From positions 1,860,001 to 1,924,000 of the forward strand of contig NZ_OZ245832.1 in NCBI RefSeq assembly GCF_965228705.1: 64,000 nt of DNA. Reading direction: 5' to 3'. Every line of letters starts with the position of its first letter. The first letter of the stretch is position 1. The notes under the pieces were generated by a model. It did not search any database. It was not told the origin of the DNA and saw only the letters and a list, made by a program, of their open reading frames with translations. Both the position numbers and the translations under genes were made by a program. The DNA comes from Croceimicrobium sp965228705 (lineage in GTDB: Bacteria > Bacteroidota > Bacteroidia > Flavobacteriales > Schleiferiaceae). This document shows, one piece after another, positions 26,951 through 35,980 of the stretch.

Positions 26951-27152
26951 CTTCCTTCTATTTTGACAATCCCCTCGAGGGCAAGATAGTTTCATTATTA
27001 CACTAAGCCAAGTGAAAGCGCGATAAAAAAGAGCGGAAAGCCAGAACCAGCAAGGGATATAAAATCTAAGCCACTACTTAACAGTAAGATGATGAAATTC
27101 ATATCAATTTTTAATTCTCCATTTTCAGGTTCCGGCTCAAGGCATCAACTCT

Positions 27153-27160
27153 TACCTTTG
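27153..27160 (+). promoter_or_regulatory. -7 promoter box (TACCTTTG) for mfd
   Basis: TACCTTTG followed by CGCG lies 51 bases before the mfd ATG. It is the only convincing box in the 260-base intergenic region, which otherwise shows nothing to me. Confidence 0.6.
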
Positions 27161-27211
27161 CGCGCTCACACCATCCCTCAATTAAGAGCGGATGGTTTAA
27201 TGGTTTAGGGC

Positions 27212-30200
27212 ATGGCCTACAAGGCAAGTAATTTTCTGGAGCGCTATTCGGATGATCAGCGCATTAAACTGATTCTGAATCAATGGTCTAAAACAGATCC
27301 CCAAAAACTCGAAATCAGAGGAATTTCCGGATCCCTAGGGGCCATAGCCCTGGCACAGAGTTTTCAGCAAAGTGAAATCCCCCACCTTGTTATCCTCAAT
27401 GATAAAGAACAAGCCGCTTACTTCCTTAATGATCTGGAAGGCTTAATCGGTGAAAAGGATGTGCTCTTTTATCCGGCATCCTACCGCCGGCCTTATGATA
27501 CGGAAGAAACCGATAATGCCAATGTTCTCTTGCGTGCTGAGGTCTTAAACCGCTTGAACAGCCGAAAAAAACCTGCTATTCTGGTTAGTTATGCCGATGC
27601 GCTTTTCGAAAAAGTTGTGACGCGCAAAAGCCTCAGCGCCCATACCTTCAGCATTAGAACCGGAGATGAACTAAGCATTGATTTCCTAAATGAAACCCTC
27701 TTCGAATATCAATTTGAAAGAGTGGACTTCGTAATCGAGCCTGGGCAGTTTTCTGTTCGTGGCGGTATAGTGGATGTGTATTCCTTCTCCCATGATCAGC
27801 CCTTCCGAATTGAGTTTTTCGATGATGAGATTGAAAGCATCCGCACTTTCGATATTGAAAGCCAATTGAGTATAGATCAGGTAAAGCGTATTCAATTGGT
27901 ACCCAATGTAGAAAACAAGGTACTGATGGAAAGTCGCGAAAGCTTTCTGGAGTACATAGGACCTAAAACCATCGTTTGGACCCAAAATTCCAATCTCATT
28001 GGTTCAAAACTTCAAGATCTCTATGAAAAGGCCCTGGAACTCTTTCGAGAGATCAACTCCGATATCAGTCGCAGTGAACCGGCGGAACTCTATATCAATA
28101 AAGATTTATTTCATCAGCAATTAAAGAACTTCCATCAACTAGAGTGGCAGGCCGACAGCGGCTTTGAGGCTAATCTCAAAATCGAATTCAACTCTAAGCC
28201 TCAACCCAGCTTCAATAAAAAATTTGAGCTCCTGGTAGATGATCTGCGAAAGCATAGTGAAGAAGATTATGACAATTTCCTACTTTGTCTCAATCAAACC
28301 CAGGTAGAACGATTCGATGCTATTTTCGAAGACATTGGCAAAGAGGTTAAGTTTCAACCGATTGTACATACCCTGCACGAAGGTTTCATCGACCAGGAAG
28401 CTAAAACCCTGGTTTATACAGACCATCAAATATTTGAACGCTATCAGAAATTCCGCCTAAGAACAGGCTATGAAAAACGTCAAGCGGTAAGCCTTAAAGA
28501 ACTTACCGCTTTGCAGGTTGGGGATTATATCACCCACATTGACCATGGTATCGGGGAGTTCGGTGGACTGCAAAAAATTGAGGTCAATGGTAAGCAGCAG
28601 GAAGCAATTAAACTGATTTACAGCGGTGGTGATGTGCTTTATGTGAGCATTCACTCCTTGCATAAGATTAGTCGCTATAATGGCAAGGAAGGAACCGTGC
28701 CCTCCGTACATAAACTGGGATCTGGAGTTTGGCAAAAAACCAAGTCTAAGGCTAAGACCCGCGTTAAGAAGGTGGCCTTCGACCTTATTAAGCTTTATGC
28801 TAAACGTAAGGCTACGCATGGCTTTCAGTTCTCACCAGACAATTATTTACAGCACGAATTAGAGGCTTCCTTTATTTATGAGGATACACCTGACCAAGAA
28901 TCAGCCACTCTCGCCATTAAACAAGATATGGAGGCGCAAACGCCAATGGACCGTCTGATATGTGGGGACGTTGGCTTTGGCAAAACGGAATTAGCGGTGC
29001 GCGCTGCTTTCAAAGCCGTGTGCGACAGTAAGCAAGTGGCCGTTTTAGTACCAACTACAATTTTAGCCTTTCAACATCATAAAACCTTCAGCAAACGATT
29101 GGCTGATTTCCCTTGTCGAGTAGAGTATATAAACAGATTCCGCAGTAGGAAAGAGCAAACTGAAATCTTAAAAGATTTAGAAGAAGGCAAGGTAGATATC
29201 ATCATTGGCACCCATCGCTTGGTGGGAAAAGACATTAAGTTTAAAGACCTGGGACTGCTGGTAATTGATGAAGAGCAAAAATTTGGTGTAAGCGTTAAGG
29301 ACAAGCTCAAGAACCTAAAGGTGAATGTAGATACCCTAACCCTAACGGCGACTCCCATCCCACGGACCTTGCAGTTTTCACTAATGCAAGCGCGCGATTT
29401 GAGTGTGATGACCACGCCCCCACCGAACCGCCACCCCATTGAGACCCAATTGATTCCCTTTAGTGAGGAAATCATCCGCGACAGCCTGCGCTATGAATTA
29501 AGCAGAGGTGGACAGGTTTTCTTCATCCACAATCGGGTAGAGAACATCAAAGAAGTGGCGGGTATGCTGCAGAGGCTAATGCCGGATGCGAAAATCGGTA
29601 TTGGTCATGGCCAGATGGAAGGCAAGAAATTAGAGCAATTAATGCTGCAATTCATTAATGGTGAATTCGATATTCTGGTGGCCACCTCGATTATTGAAAA
29701 TGGTTTGGATGTGCCGAATGCGAATACCATCATCATTAACAATGCACAAAATATTGGCTTGAGCGATCTGCATCAAATGCGAGGTCGGGTAGGTCGAAGT
29801 AATAAAAAGGCCTTCTGTAAATTAATAACCCCTCCCCTTTCGGCGATGAGCGATGAAGCCCGCAAGAGAATGCAGGCCATCGAAAAATTCAGTGATTTAG
29901 GAAGTGGTTTCCATATTGCCATGCGTGATTTAGAGATTCGAGGTGCTGGTGATTTATTGGGTGCTGAACAGAGTGGCTTTATCAATGATATTGGCTTTGA
30001 TACCTTCCAGAAAATCCTGGCCGAGGCCATTGAAGAACTCAAGGAAACTGAGTTTAAAGAGCTCTATGCTGAAGAGTTAAAGAATAAGGAAAGTATTAGC
30101 GATACCCTATTGGATACCGACCTGGAGATATTGATTCCCGATCAATATGTAAACAAGGTGGATGAGCGCCTGAAGCTTTACCAAGAATTGGATCAATTGC

Positions 30201-30541
30201 GCACGGAAGCGGAAATTGAAACCTATGCCCGCGATTTAGCCGATCGCTTTGGCCCTATCCCTCGGGAGGTGGAAGAGCTTTTCGACTCCATTCGCTTACG
30301 TCGCCTGGGTCAGAAAATCGGATTTGAGAAAGTGGTTCTGAAGCAAGAACGCTTGCTTTGTTATTTCACCTCGGATCAGGAATCGCCCTACTTCCAATCG
30401 GATCGCTTCCAAAAAGTACTCTTGTATTTGAAGTCGGCTCCGCAAGCTCAGCTTAAAGAACGCAATGGGAAATTGTATTTGAGCTTCCAGGATGTACTCA
30501 GTGTTCACGATGCTTTTGAAGTGCTCAAACCCATTTTATAG
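27212..30541 (+). CDS. mfd: Transcription-repair coupling factor
   Basis: Mfd displaces RNA polymerase stalled at lesions and recruits UvrA. The 1109-residue protein shows the UvrB-like N-terminal module, the CarD-like RNAP-interaction domain (GDYITHIDHGIGEFGGLQ, about 433-450) and the DEAD-like translocase. The latter has Walker A GDVGFGKTE (about 587-595), the DEEQ-type box IDEEQKFG, TATPIPRT and the RGRVGRS helicase motif VI. A C-terminal D7 domain completes it. The length is typical for Bacteroidota. It is transcribed alone, and nothing odd is visible. Confidence 0.97.
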   Translation: MAYKASNFLERYSDDQRIKLILNQWSKTDPQKLEIRGISGSLGAIALAQSFQQSEIPHLVILNDKEQAAYFLNDLEGLIGEKDVLFYPASYRRPYDTEETDNANVLLRAEVLNRLNSRKKPAILVSYADALFEKVVTRKSLSAHTFSIRTGDELSIDFLNETLFEYQFERVDFVIEPGQFSVRGGIVDVYSFSHDQPFRIEFFDDEIESIRTFDIESQLSIDQVKRIQLVPNVENKVLMESRESFLEYIGPKTIVWTQNSNLIGSKLQDLYEKALELFREINSDISRSEPAELYINKDLFHQQLKNFHQLEWQADSGFEANLKIEFNSKPQPSFNKKFELLVDDLRKHSEEDYDNFLLCLNQTQVERFDAIFEDIGKEVKFQPIVHTLHEGFIDQEAKTLVYTDHQIFERYQKFRLRTGYEKRQAVSLKELTALQVGDYITHIDHGIGEFGGLQKIEVNGKQQEAIKLIYSGGDVLYVSIHSLHKISRYNGKEGTVPSVHKLGSGVWQKTKSKAKTRVKKVAFDLIKLYAKRKATHGFQFSPDNYLQHELEASFIYEDTPDQESATLAIKQDMEAQTPMDRLICGDVGFGKTELAVRAAFKAVCDSKQVAVLVPTTILAFQHHKTFSKRLADFPCRVEYINRFRSRKEQTEILKDLEEGKVDIIIGTHRLVGKDIKFKDLGLLVIDEEQKFGVSVKDKLKNLKVNVDTLTLTATPIPRTLQFSLMQARDLSVMTTPPPNRHPIETQLIPFSEEIIRDSLRYELSRGGQVFFIHNRVENIKEVAGMLQRLMPDAKIGIGHGQMEGKKLEQLMLQFINGEFDILVATSIIENGLDVPNANTIIINNAQNIGLSDLHQMRGRVGRSNKKAFCKLITPPLSAMSDEARKRMQAIEKFSDLGSGFHIAMRDLEIRGAGDLLGAEQSGFINDIGFDTFQKILAEAIEELKETEFKELYAEELKNKESISDTLLDTDLEILIPDQYVNKVDERLKLYQELDQLRTEAEIETYARDLADRFGPIPREVEELFDSIRLRRLGQKIGFEKVVLKQERLLCYFTSDQESPYFQSDRFQKVLLYLKSAPQAQLKERNGKLYLSFQDVLSVHDAFEVLKPIL

Positions 30542-30722
30542 ATATTCTTGCTAAGCCTATTTAGAAACTTGGAAGGATGAAAATGGGCTATCAAAAATTA
30601 AAACCAAAAATAGGTCATTCACATACAAAAGTCGCTTTTTCAACTACTTAGAAAGGCCTGTCACTATAGGTTTTTAATCAATATTCTAATTCAGACTTGT
30701 ATTTAAACTGACTTTTAGCTTA

Positions 30723-30733
30723 CATTTGAAATG
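30723..30733. promoter_or_regulatory. CATTTGAAATG box 1, upstream of the XRE gene
   Basis: An 11-base palindrome within the longer direct repeat CATTTGAAATGCAA, whose second copy overlaps the XRE start codon. It is proposed as an operator half of an autoregulated promoter. Confidence 0.45.
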
Positions 30734-30750
30734 CAATTTCTGGAGAGAGG

Positions 30751-30786
30751 ACTTACGTTGGAGATTTAAGGGAGTTAAACGTAAGT
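30751..30786. repeat. Inverted repeat ACTTACGTT / AACGTAAGT upstream of the XRE gene
   Basis: Two perfect 9-base arms (30751-30759 and 30778-30786) are separated by 18 bases and lie between the two CATTTGAAATGCAA copies. They may be an operator or a hairpin in the leader. Confidence 0.5.
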
Positions 30787-30787
30787 T

Positions 30788-30798
30788 CATTTGAAATG
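30788..30798. promoter_or_regulatory. CATTTGAAATG box 2, overlapping the XRE start codon
   Basis: The last three bases of this palindrome are the ATG at 30796. Protein bound here would block initiation of its own gene. Confidence 0.45.
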
Positions 30799-31182
30799 CA
30801 AGATTTTCGGAAGAAAGCGGAGACCATTTGCGACAATATTCGCAAGATCCGTGAATTAAAAGGCTGGACCCGTGATTATTTGGCAGCCGAATTAAATCTA
30901 TCCCCCAGCGGTTATGGAAAAATCGAACGTGGGGAAGTAGAGCTCACTCTGAGCAAGCTTTATCAAATCAGTATCGTTTTAGAGACAGAGGTGGATCAGA
31001 TTCTAAATCTGAATCCGGCCACAATTTTGAATCCTCAGGAAAAAAGCCCCAAAGAGGAAGTGGTTCACCAATTAAAACCCTCCTTAAATCAGGATACCTT
31101 ATTGGTAAAATACGTGCTTCTCTTAGAGGAAAAAATTCAGAAAATGGAAGCCAGCTTTGGCTTAGGCCGTCAGGCCATTTAA
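30796..31182 (+). CDS. XRE-family helix-turn-helix regulator
   Basis: This 128-residue protein has a Cro/C1-type HTH in the first 70 residues (IRKIRELKGWTRDYLAAELNLSPSGYGKIERGEVELTLSKL). A linker and a C-terminal helix (LVKYVLLLEEKIQKMEASFG) suggest dimerisation. It is a DNA-binding regulator with no obvious ligand domain. The start codon is embedded in a CATTTGAAATG box. The same box type recurs beside the neighbouring minus-strand SUMF1 and T9SS genes, which are therefore candidate targets. It is convergent with the T9SS cargo gene. Confidence 0.83.
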   Translation: MQDFRKKAETICDNIRKIRELKGWTRDYLAAELNLSPSGYGKIERGEVELTLSKLYQISIVLETEVDQILNLNPATILNPQEKSPKEEVVHQLKPSLNQDTLLVKYVLLLEEKIQKMEASFGLGRQAI

Positions 31183-31212
31183 TCTTCCTTTAAAATCTTC
31201 CTTGCCGCAAAT

Positions 31213-31250
31213 AAAAATCCAGGGCTTTGAATTTCTTCAAAACCCTGGAT
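31213..31250 (-). terminator. Intrinsic terminator of the T9SS cargo gene
   Basis: An 8-base stem ATCCAGGG / CCCTGGAT, extended inside by TTTGAA / TTCAAA, is followed on the minus strand by ATTTTTAT. On the plus strand no T-run follows, so it serves the minus-strand gene ending at 31274. Confidence 0.72.
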
Positions 31251-31273
31251 CGGAGATAAGGGAGGAGATTCTT

Positions 31274-32923
31274 TTAGGGGATTACTATTTTCTCGGTCGA
31301 ATGATTTCCTACTTGCATTAGATAAATCCCGGAACTTAAGCCTCTAAGATCCACTTGAGACCGATCTGCAAAAGCTGGATATTCAAAATCTAAAACTGGC
31401 ATTCCGTTTAAATCGAAGATCTTTCCACTTAAGTCCTTTTGGCTCTTTGTCTGAAGTTCTAAAAACCCATCTTTCACCAAATAGCTCAGTCCGTCATCAC
31501 TTCCGAGCTGCTCTTTAACACTTAAGCTGGCTGAGGATAGCAAAATTTGAAAACGCTCTTCATTTCCGGCTTCCAGAATAAAGTTGTAAGCTCCCTTATT
31601 CAAATCATGCAGTACAGCCAATTGGCGATCTTCCAGAACAATATGATAGCTATTGGAGAGCAAACTATCTTCTAATTCAATTTTAAAGTTTTCACCAATC
31701 CGATCGGATTCTATTTTTAGGGGAATAACCTTTATTCTGCTGTGCGCTGGCGAAAAATCGATCGCATTATGAGTCAAGGCCTCCGCATTGAAATAGGTCA
31801 TTAAGTTCGGCTTAGGGCTAGAGTTTGGAAAGAAGGGCGCATCCCAAAGAGTATCCAATTGATCCTGAGTGCCCGGTATTAAACCAATTAAAATCTCATC
31901 CCGATTTTCGGGTACTTGATCTTCATAGAGCGAAAGCCAAAAGCGATCTACAGGTCCATTTTGTTGCTTGTAAAAAGTGGGCGCTTCGGTGATGGTGGTA
32001 TGAGAACTATTTAAAACCATTGAACCTAAGCTTGGAGAAGCACCAGAAGCTTTCACCCAAAAGGATTGCATGGGGGCAATTAATGAGGATGTGATATCGC
32101 CAGAGAGGCCCGACCAATCGCGATAGAGTCCGGCTTCTGCATCATAAATACTGAAAGAATTAAGCACATCACTTTTCGTAAGCTGGGTATAATCCAAAGC
32201 ACAGGTAAATGGATTGGCAATTAAGTTCCAGCCATCTTTATTACTATCTCCGCTAGTCCCCACATTGCTTAAAGTTGGATTCACAAAGCTATACATGGTC
32301 CCATACATACTTAAAACTGAATGGTTATCAGCCACTCCATATGGACCTACATAGACTACATAACCTTGTCCAGCCTGATTAGCTGTACTCGAACCATCGG
32401 TTCCACTGGCTTCTGCCACAAAAACGCCATTAGCTTCATCCCATGAATAAATATTCTCAACGCCGGCAGCAACAGCCGTATTAACATTCCCGAATTGATC
32501 GAGATTGGCATCTACGGGCATAGCCATACTATGCCAGCCTATACCGCTCAAATACTGTTGGATTTTGACTTTCATTGCGGGCCCCTTGTACATAGCATAT
32601 TCGGAGCTATTGGCATGGAGAATCAGAGAATCCGAAACGCTCAATCCAAGTAATATTTCCAAGGCCGCACCTGGTCTTATTTCTACTTGAGAAGCCGCAA
32701 TGGGACCAGCAAGGATTACTGATCCAGATTCCAGATATAGGGTATTGATCGACTTTACACCATTATTAATACCATCCGGGTTTTCTGGACTCCAGCTAGT
32801 TCCATCATAATAGTAATTCAAATAAGATCCACTGGCACCACCACCATATCCACCGACATATTGTGCCGAAAGAGAAACAGTTAGCAAAAAGCTTAGGAGC
32901 ATAGGGGTAAATACTTTAGTCAT
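31274..32923 (-). CDS. Secreted T9SS type A sorting-domain protein
   Basis: The 549-residue protein has a Sec signal peptide (MTKVFTPMLLSFLLTVSLSAQ) and a long extracellular part rich in Ser, Gly and Asn. A region with MAMPVD and WNLIANPF motifs is typical of Bacteroidota surface proteins. It ends in a type IX secretion C-terminal domain (SGKIFDLNGMPVLDF, LSSGIYLMQVG, ending KIVIP). It should be exported and attached to the surface. The adhesive or structural role is unknown. It is 40 bases downstream of the SUMF1-domain gene in the same operon, with two ATTTGAAATG boxes in the gap and a terminator after it. Confidence 0.8.
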   Translation of the reverse strand: MTKVFTPMLLSFLLTVSLSAQYVGGYGGGASGSYLNYYYDGTSWSPENPDGINNGVKSINTLYLESGSVILAGPIAASQVEIRPGAALEILLGLSVSDSLILHANSSEYAMYKGPAMKVKIQQYLSGIGWHSMAMPVDANLDQFGNVNTAVAAGVENIYSWDEANGVFVAEASGTDGSSTANQAGQGYVVYVGPYGVADNHSVLSMYGTMYSFVNPTLSNVGTSGDSNKDGWNLIANPFTCALDYTQLTKSDVLNSFSIYDAEAGLYRDWSGLSGDITSSLIAPMQSFWVKASGASPSLGSMVLNSSHTTITEAPTFYKQQNGPVDRFWLSLYEDQVPENRDEILIGLIPGTQDQLDTLWDAPFFPNSSPKPNLMTYFNAEALTHNAIDFSPAHSRIKVIPLKIESDRIGENFKIELEDSLLSNSYHIVLEDRQLAVLHDLNKGAYNFILEAGNEERFQILLSSASLSVKEQLGSDDGLSYLVKDGFLELQTKSQKDLSGKIFDLNGMPVLDFEYPAFADRSQVDLRGLSSGIYLMQVGNHSTEKIVIP

Positions 32924-32936
32924 CTTCGATAAATTT

Positions 32937-32960
32937 TATTTGAAATGAGGATTTGAAATG
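32937..32960. promoter_or_regulatory. Two ATTTGAAATG boxes between the SUMF1 and T9SS genes
   Basis: ATTTGAAATG occurs at 32938-32947 and again at 32951-32960, 13 bases apart, just before the T9SS gene and just after the SUMF1 stop. They have the same core as the boxes flanking the XRE start. Confidence 0.42.
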
Positions 32961-32963
32961 GAA

Positions 32964-34520
32964 TTAGGGAGCAGTTCTTACGACTCTAAATCCATAGTCT
33001 GCGCCGCGACGATCGTTAACCAGCGCTGCAAAATTTCGATCGGCTACACAGAGCAAAGACAAAGCAGCAGCATTAAAGGCGCCTCCGCGAAAGCCGGCCC
33101 CCACCGCAGTTGTAACTTCACCAGACGCTAATCCCGGCCAATTGCTAACATTGGCATGGCCTGCGGTGCTTAAAGCACCATCTCCATGTAAACCGGTAAA
33201 GGCCCGACCCGTGCTGTTGCCCGCACTAACAATGCGTTCCCACATGCTGCCACTCAATTCCATAATACCCCAATAACTGGCTCCGGCATTAACCCGACCA
33301 TTACTACTAGGGTGAGTAGCGAATATGCCAACTCGGAAGGGAAAAGAACCATTAGTAGTGCTGCGGTAAGCTACATTGCCCGTAGTCGATCCTGTGGCGA
33401 AATTCAAATTTATCGCCTCACCACTATTCCCTTGATTACTTAGGCCGTACACCGATGTTGCCGCCAAGTTGGTTCCCCATGCGTATTCATAGATGGTTGC
33501 ACTATTAGGCCCTCGGCAAGCCTTTTCATATTCCAAATCGGTCATAGGTCGTAAGGCAGCCCAATCTGCATAGGCACATACATCCATCCAACTCAGAAAG
33601 CCACAGGCAACAGCAGAATATGTTCCTCCATTTAAGTAAGCATCTCCAGTACCTGGCCAATTGATATTATTGCCCTTTAAGAGAGCATCTGAAGCCTTGC
33701 CCGTTACTTCATAGGTGCCTGAGGTGATATCTCGTGCTGCTTTCTGAGTGCTGGTAAGCGTATTAAAGAAATCGATCCATTGTTCTTGGGTGAGCTCGTA
33801 TTTCATGCAATAAAATGCCTGATAACCTTTGGGGAAGGCCGCCGGAATAGGTCCCAATCGATCTCCGCCACTTGCATTATCCACAGCATAATAAAGGTTA
33901 CCAGATGAATTGGAAACAGTGATAGCTGCTTCACTATTTACCTGAAAGGAAGAGCCCGCTATCCCCCCTGAGAAAAACTCATTGGCTACGCCACTCCCTC
34001 CTGCTCCTAAGTAATAAGAGCCGCTGGCCACGTAGACCATTTCGATACCAAAAACCTTGAGATCAATGGTATCAGAATCGCCAAGCCCGTCACTACCGTA
34101 TTCCCAACGTAATTGAACATTATTCACGGTAAAGGTACCGGTACCATTTGCATCTCGATACAGAAAAATCCCCTTGCCATCAGCCGGCAAATCCATACTT
34201 GCCCCACTTGGAATGCTATGATTTCCGCTGCTAGTATTCAAACTTGCGTGAGCCCAGTCGCCTCGGTTGACCCGGTACTTAATAAAAATCCAGGCTGCAT
34301 CCCAGTTGGATGGACTACTACTTAAACGCCAGGAGTTCTCCCAGCTAATGTCGAATTCGACCATGGCATAATCGTTCACTGGATCTTTGGATGCAATTCG
34401 CACCGCACTTATGCTTAAATTATTGGCCAGGAGGCTGAAGTTGAGCATTAAAAGAAGAGCAATACTAAAAACTCTGAAAGCAATGCTTAGCGGCGATTTA
34501 AGATTGGGGGTAGTGTTCAT
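32964..34520 (-). CDS. Secreted SUMF1/FGE-domain protein
   Basis: The 518-residue product has a signal peptide (ending SLLANN), an N-terminal beta-rich domain of about 140 residues unknown to me, and a formylglycine-generating-enzyme-like domain from about 165. SUMF1 signatures are MKYELTQEQWIDFFN, ALRPMTDLEYEKACRG, WGIMELSGSMWERIV and the last FRGGAFN...YGFRVVRTAP. The two Cys used by true FGEs are not evident, so it is more likely a structural or surface protein of this fold, like the gliding proteins GldJ/GldK, than a sulfatase activator. It has no T9SS tail. It probably heads a two-gene operon with the T9SS cargo gene. Confidence 0.77.
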   Translation of the reverse strand: MNTTPNLKSPLSIAFRVFSIALLLMLNFSLLANNLSISAVRIASKDPVNDYAMVEFDISWENSWRLSSSPSNWDAAWIFIKYRVNRGDWAHASLNTSSGNHSIPSGASMDLPADGKGIFLYRDANGTGTFTVNNVQLRWEYGSDGLGDSDTIDLKVFGIEMVYVASGSYYLGAGGSGVANEFFSGGIAGSSFQVNSEAAITVSNSSGNLYYAVDNASGGDRLGPIPAAFPKGYQAFYCMKYELTQEQWIDFFNTLTSTQKAARDITSGTYEVTGKASDALLKGNNINWPGTGDAYLNGGTYSAVACGFLSWMDVCAYADWAALRPMTDLEYEKACRGPNSATIYEYAWGTNLAATSVYGLSNQGNSGEAINLNFATGSTTGNVAYRSTTNGSFPFRVGIFATHPSSNGRVNAGASYWGIMELSGSMWERIVSAGNSTGRAFTGLHGDGALSTAGHANVSNWPGLASGEVTTAVGAGFRGGAFNAAALSLLCVADRNFAALVNDRRGADYGFRVVRTAP

Positions 34521-34543
34521 GATCTAAAAATTGGCTTTTGATT

Positions 34544-34554
34544 CATTTCAAATG
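34544..34554. promoter_or_regulatory. CATTTCAAATG box upstream of the SUMF1 gene
   Basis: An 11-base palindrome 23 bases before the SUMF1 ATG, differing from the XRE boxes only in the central base pair. It is the fifth copy of the box type in 3.8 kb. Confidence 0.42.
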
Positions 34555-34734
34555 TCCTGACAAAGAAGCTTTTAGTTGCACTCCCCCAAGGAAAGCTCGA
34601 CCGAGATCAGGAGATTAGTTCCTGAATCAGGAAAGAAGCCTAGTTTTTAGTCATACTGAGAATATTGCACAATAATGCTCAGTCAGATTTCCAAAAAGAA
34701 GGGTTAAAATGGGGAGCTTCGATTTGTTCTTGAT

Positions 34735-34742
34735 TAAATTCG
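34735..34742 (+). promoter_or_regulatory. -7-like box (TAAATTCG) directly before the YdeI-like gene
   Basis: TAAATTCG ends four bases before the ATG at 34747, so the mRNA would be leaderless or nearly so. Confidence 0.4.
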
Positions 34743-34746
34743 AATC

Positions 34747-35211
34747 ATGAATTTTGAAGCCTATATCGAGAATACGGGAGGCATTCCCTTTGTGATTTGT
34801 GATTATGATGCTGCGCAGAAATTTATTGAGCAGCATTCCAAGCGAGTATTGATCTATGGTCCGGATCAAAAGGCCATTCACCGGGCCCTGCAATTGCGCA
34901 AAGATGGTTATGCATTGATTGCCTTAAGCAAGGCTATTTTAAAAAGCTGGAAATTGGAGGTGGGTGATTTGGTACAAATTAAGGTGGAGCCCGACACCTC
35001 TGAGTTTGGCATGAGTTTCCCGGAGGAATTCAAAATTGTTTTGGAGCAAGATCCGGAAGCGGCCGAAGTTTTCGAGAGACTAAAACCCGGTCGACAAAGA
35101 GGGGTCTTGCATTATGTAAGTCAACCCAAAGGTGAAGAATCCCGCATTAAGCGCGCCCTGGAAATGGCAGAGAAAATGCGAACAGGTACTTTGCATGGAG
35201 GTGTGGATTAA
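34747..35211 (+). CDS. YdeI/OmpD-associated family protein with DUF1905-like N terminus
   Basis: The 154 residues end in the YdeI/OmpD-associated motif: FERLKPGRQRGVLHYVSQPKGEESRIKRALEMAEKM is recognisable as its RxxxLxYI-K-ExRxxRAxxxAE pattern. The N-terminal half (VLIYGPDQKAIHRALQL, SWKLEVGDLVQIKVEPD) resembles a DUF1905-type small barrel. These are cytosolic proteins of unknown biochemistry. It is a lone plus-strand gene between two minus-strand blocks, convergent with the lipoprotein gene one base away. Confidence 0.75.
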   Translation: MNFEAYIENTGGIPFVICDYDAAQKFIEQHSKRVLIYGPDQKAIHRALQLRKDGYALIALSKAILKSWKLEVGDLVQIKVEPDTSEFGMSFPEEFKIVLEQDPEAAEVFERLKPGRQRGVLHYVSQPKGEESRIKRALEMAEKMRTGTLHGGVD

Positions 35212-35212
35212 G

Positions 35213-35830
35213 CTAAGAACCTTCATTTTTCTTGGTAGGGACTTTGTCACTATAGATCTTTTCTATTAGCTCCTTTCTGAGCTTCATCAAAGGGCCATTC
35301 AAATACCTTAAACTATCCATAGGCTCCATCTTCACATCTAAATAAGAGCGGGAAATCTCCCAAAGGTAATCACGGGCTATACTATCCTCTTTGAAGTCAT
35401 ACTTTAATTTAAACAGTATCTGTTTAGACAATTCATGGGCAAGAGTATCATATTTGCAATCGGTCAAATTAAAACGAAATCTATCACCGGAGCGCAATTC
35501 AATTGTTCCTATAAATCTTAGGCCATCCAACACATCACATTTGCTTTCGAAGTAATTCGAATCGATTCCCAGGTTTAAACCAAAGTTATAGTCTGATAAA
35601 TCCACCTGTTCAGCTTTTTGCATTTCATACATGACTGCAGGGGTATCAACTATCCGCCAGCTTTGATCAAGTCTTATGCTCTTAGAATTTGCTGCTAGTT
35701 TAAAAAATGCCTCCTCCGCGAAACTGGGACGGAGTTGGATAGATACTGAAACTACTTCTCGTGATTCAAGTGAATCACAAGCAAACAGACTAAATAAGCA
35801 AAGTAGAAACACCGTTAATACTGACTTCAT
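35213..35830 (-). CDS. Hypothetical lipoprotein
   Basis: From the ATG at 35830 the protein has 205 residues, beginning with a lipoprotein signal (MKSVLTVFLLCLFSLFAC) whose Cys18 would be lipidated. The rest is mixed alpha/beta with no family I recognise. An upstream start at 35857 is less likely because it pushes the signal inward. It is the last of a string of small minus-strand genes with lipoproteins and immunity-like proteins. Confidence 0.6.
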   Translation of the reverse strand: MKSVLTVFLLCLFSLFACDSLESREVVSVSIQLRPSFAEEAFFKLAANSKSIRLDQSWRIVDTPAVMYEMQKAEQVDLSDYNFGLNLGIDSNYFESKCDVLDGLRFIGTIELRSGDRFRFNLTDCKYDTLAHELSKQILFKLKYDFKEDSIARDYLWEISRSYLDVKMEPMDSLRYLNGPLMKLRKELIEKIYSDKVPTKKNEGS

Positions 35831-35980
35831 TGATGTCTTTTTTTCTATACTCTCCAATGAAATAATGATTCTTTGGTTTGTCCAATTTCCTCTCTAGATC
35901 CCGGAATTATAATTTGAATTGGAAGTATTCCGAATTCCTTCGCACTCGTTAAGGCCTACAGATAGACTAAATCTAACTCC

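Noticed and set aside
28457..29475. Minus-strand frames of 120-132 codons within mfd
   Set aside because: They run antisense to essential Mfd motifs and have low-complexity composition.
32964..33110. C-terminal SUMF1/C-lectin-like end resembling a diversity-generating retroelement variable region
   Set aside because: No reverse transcriptase gene or template repeat is present in the window, and the codons do not show the AAC-derived NNC pattern expected of adenine mutagenesis.
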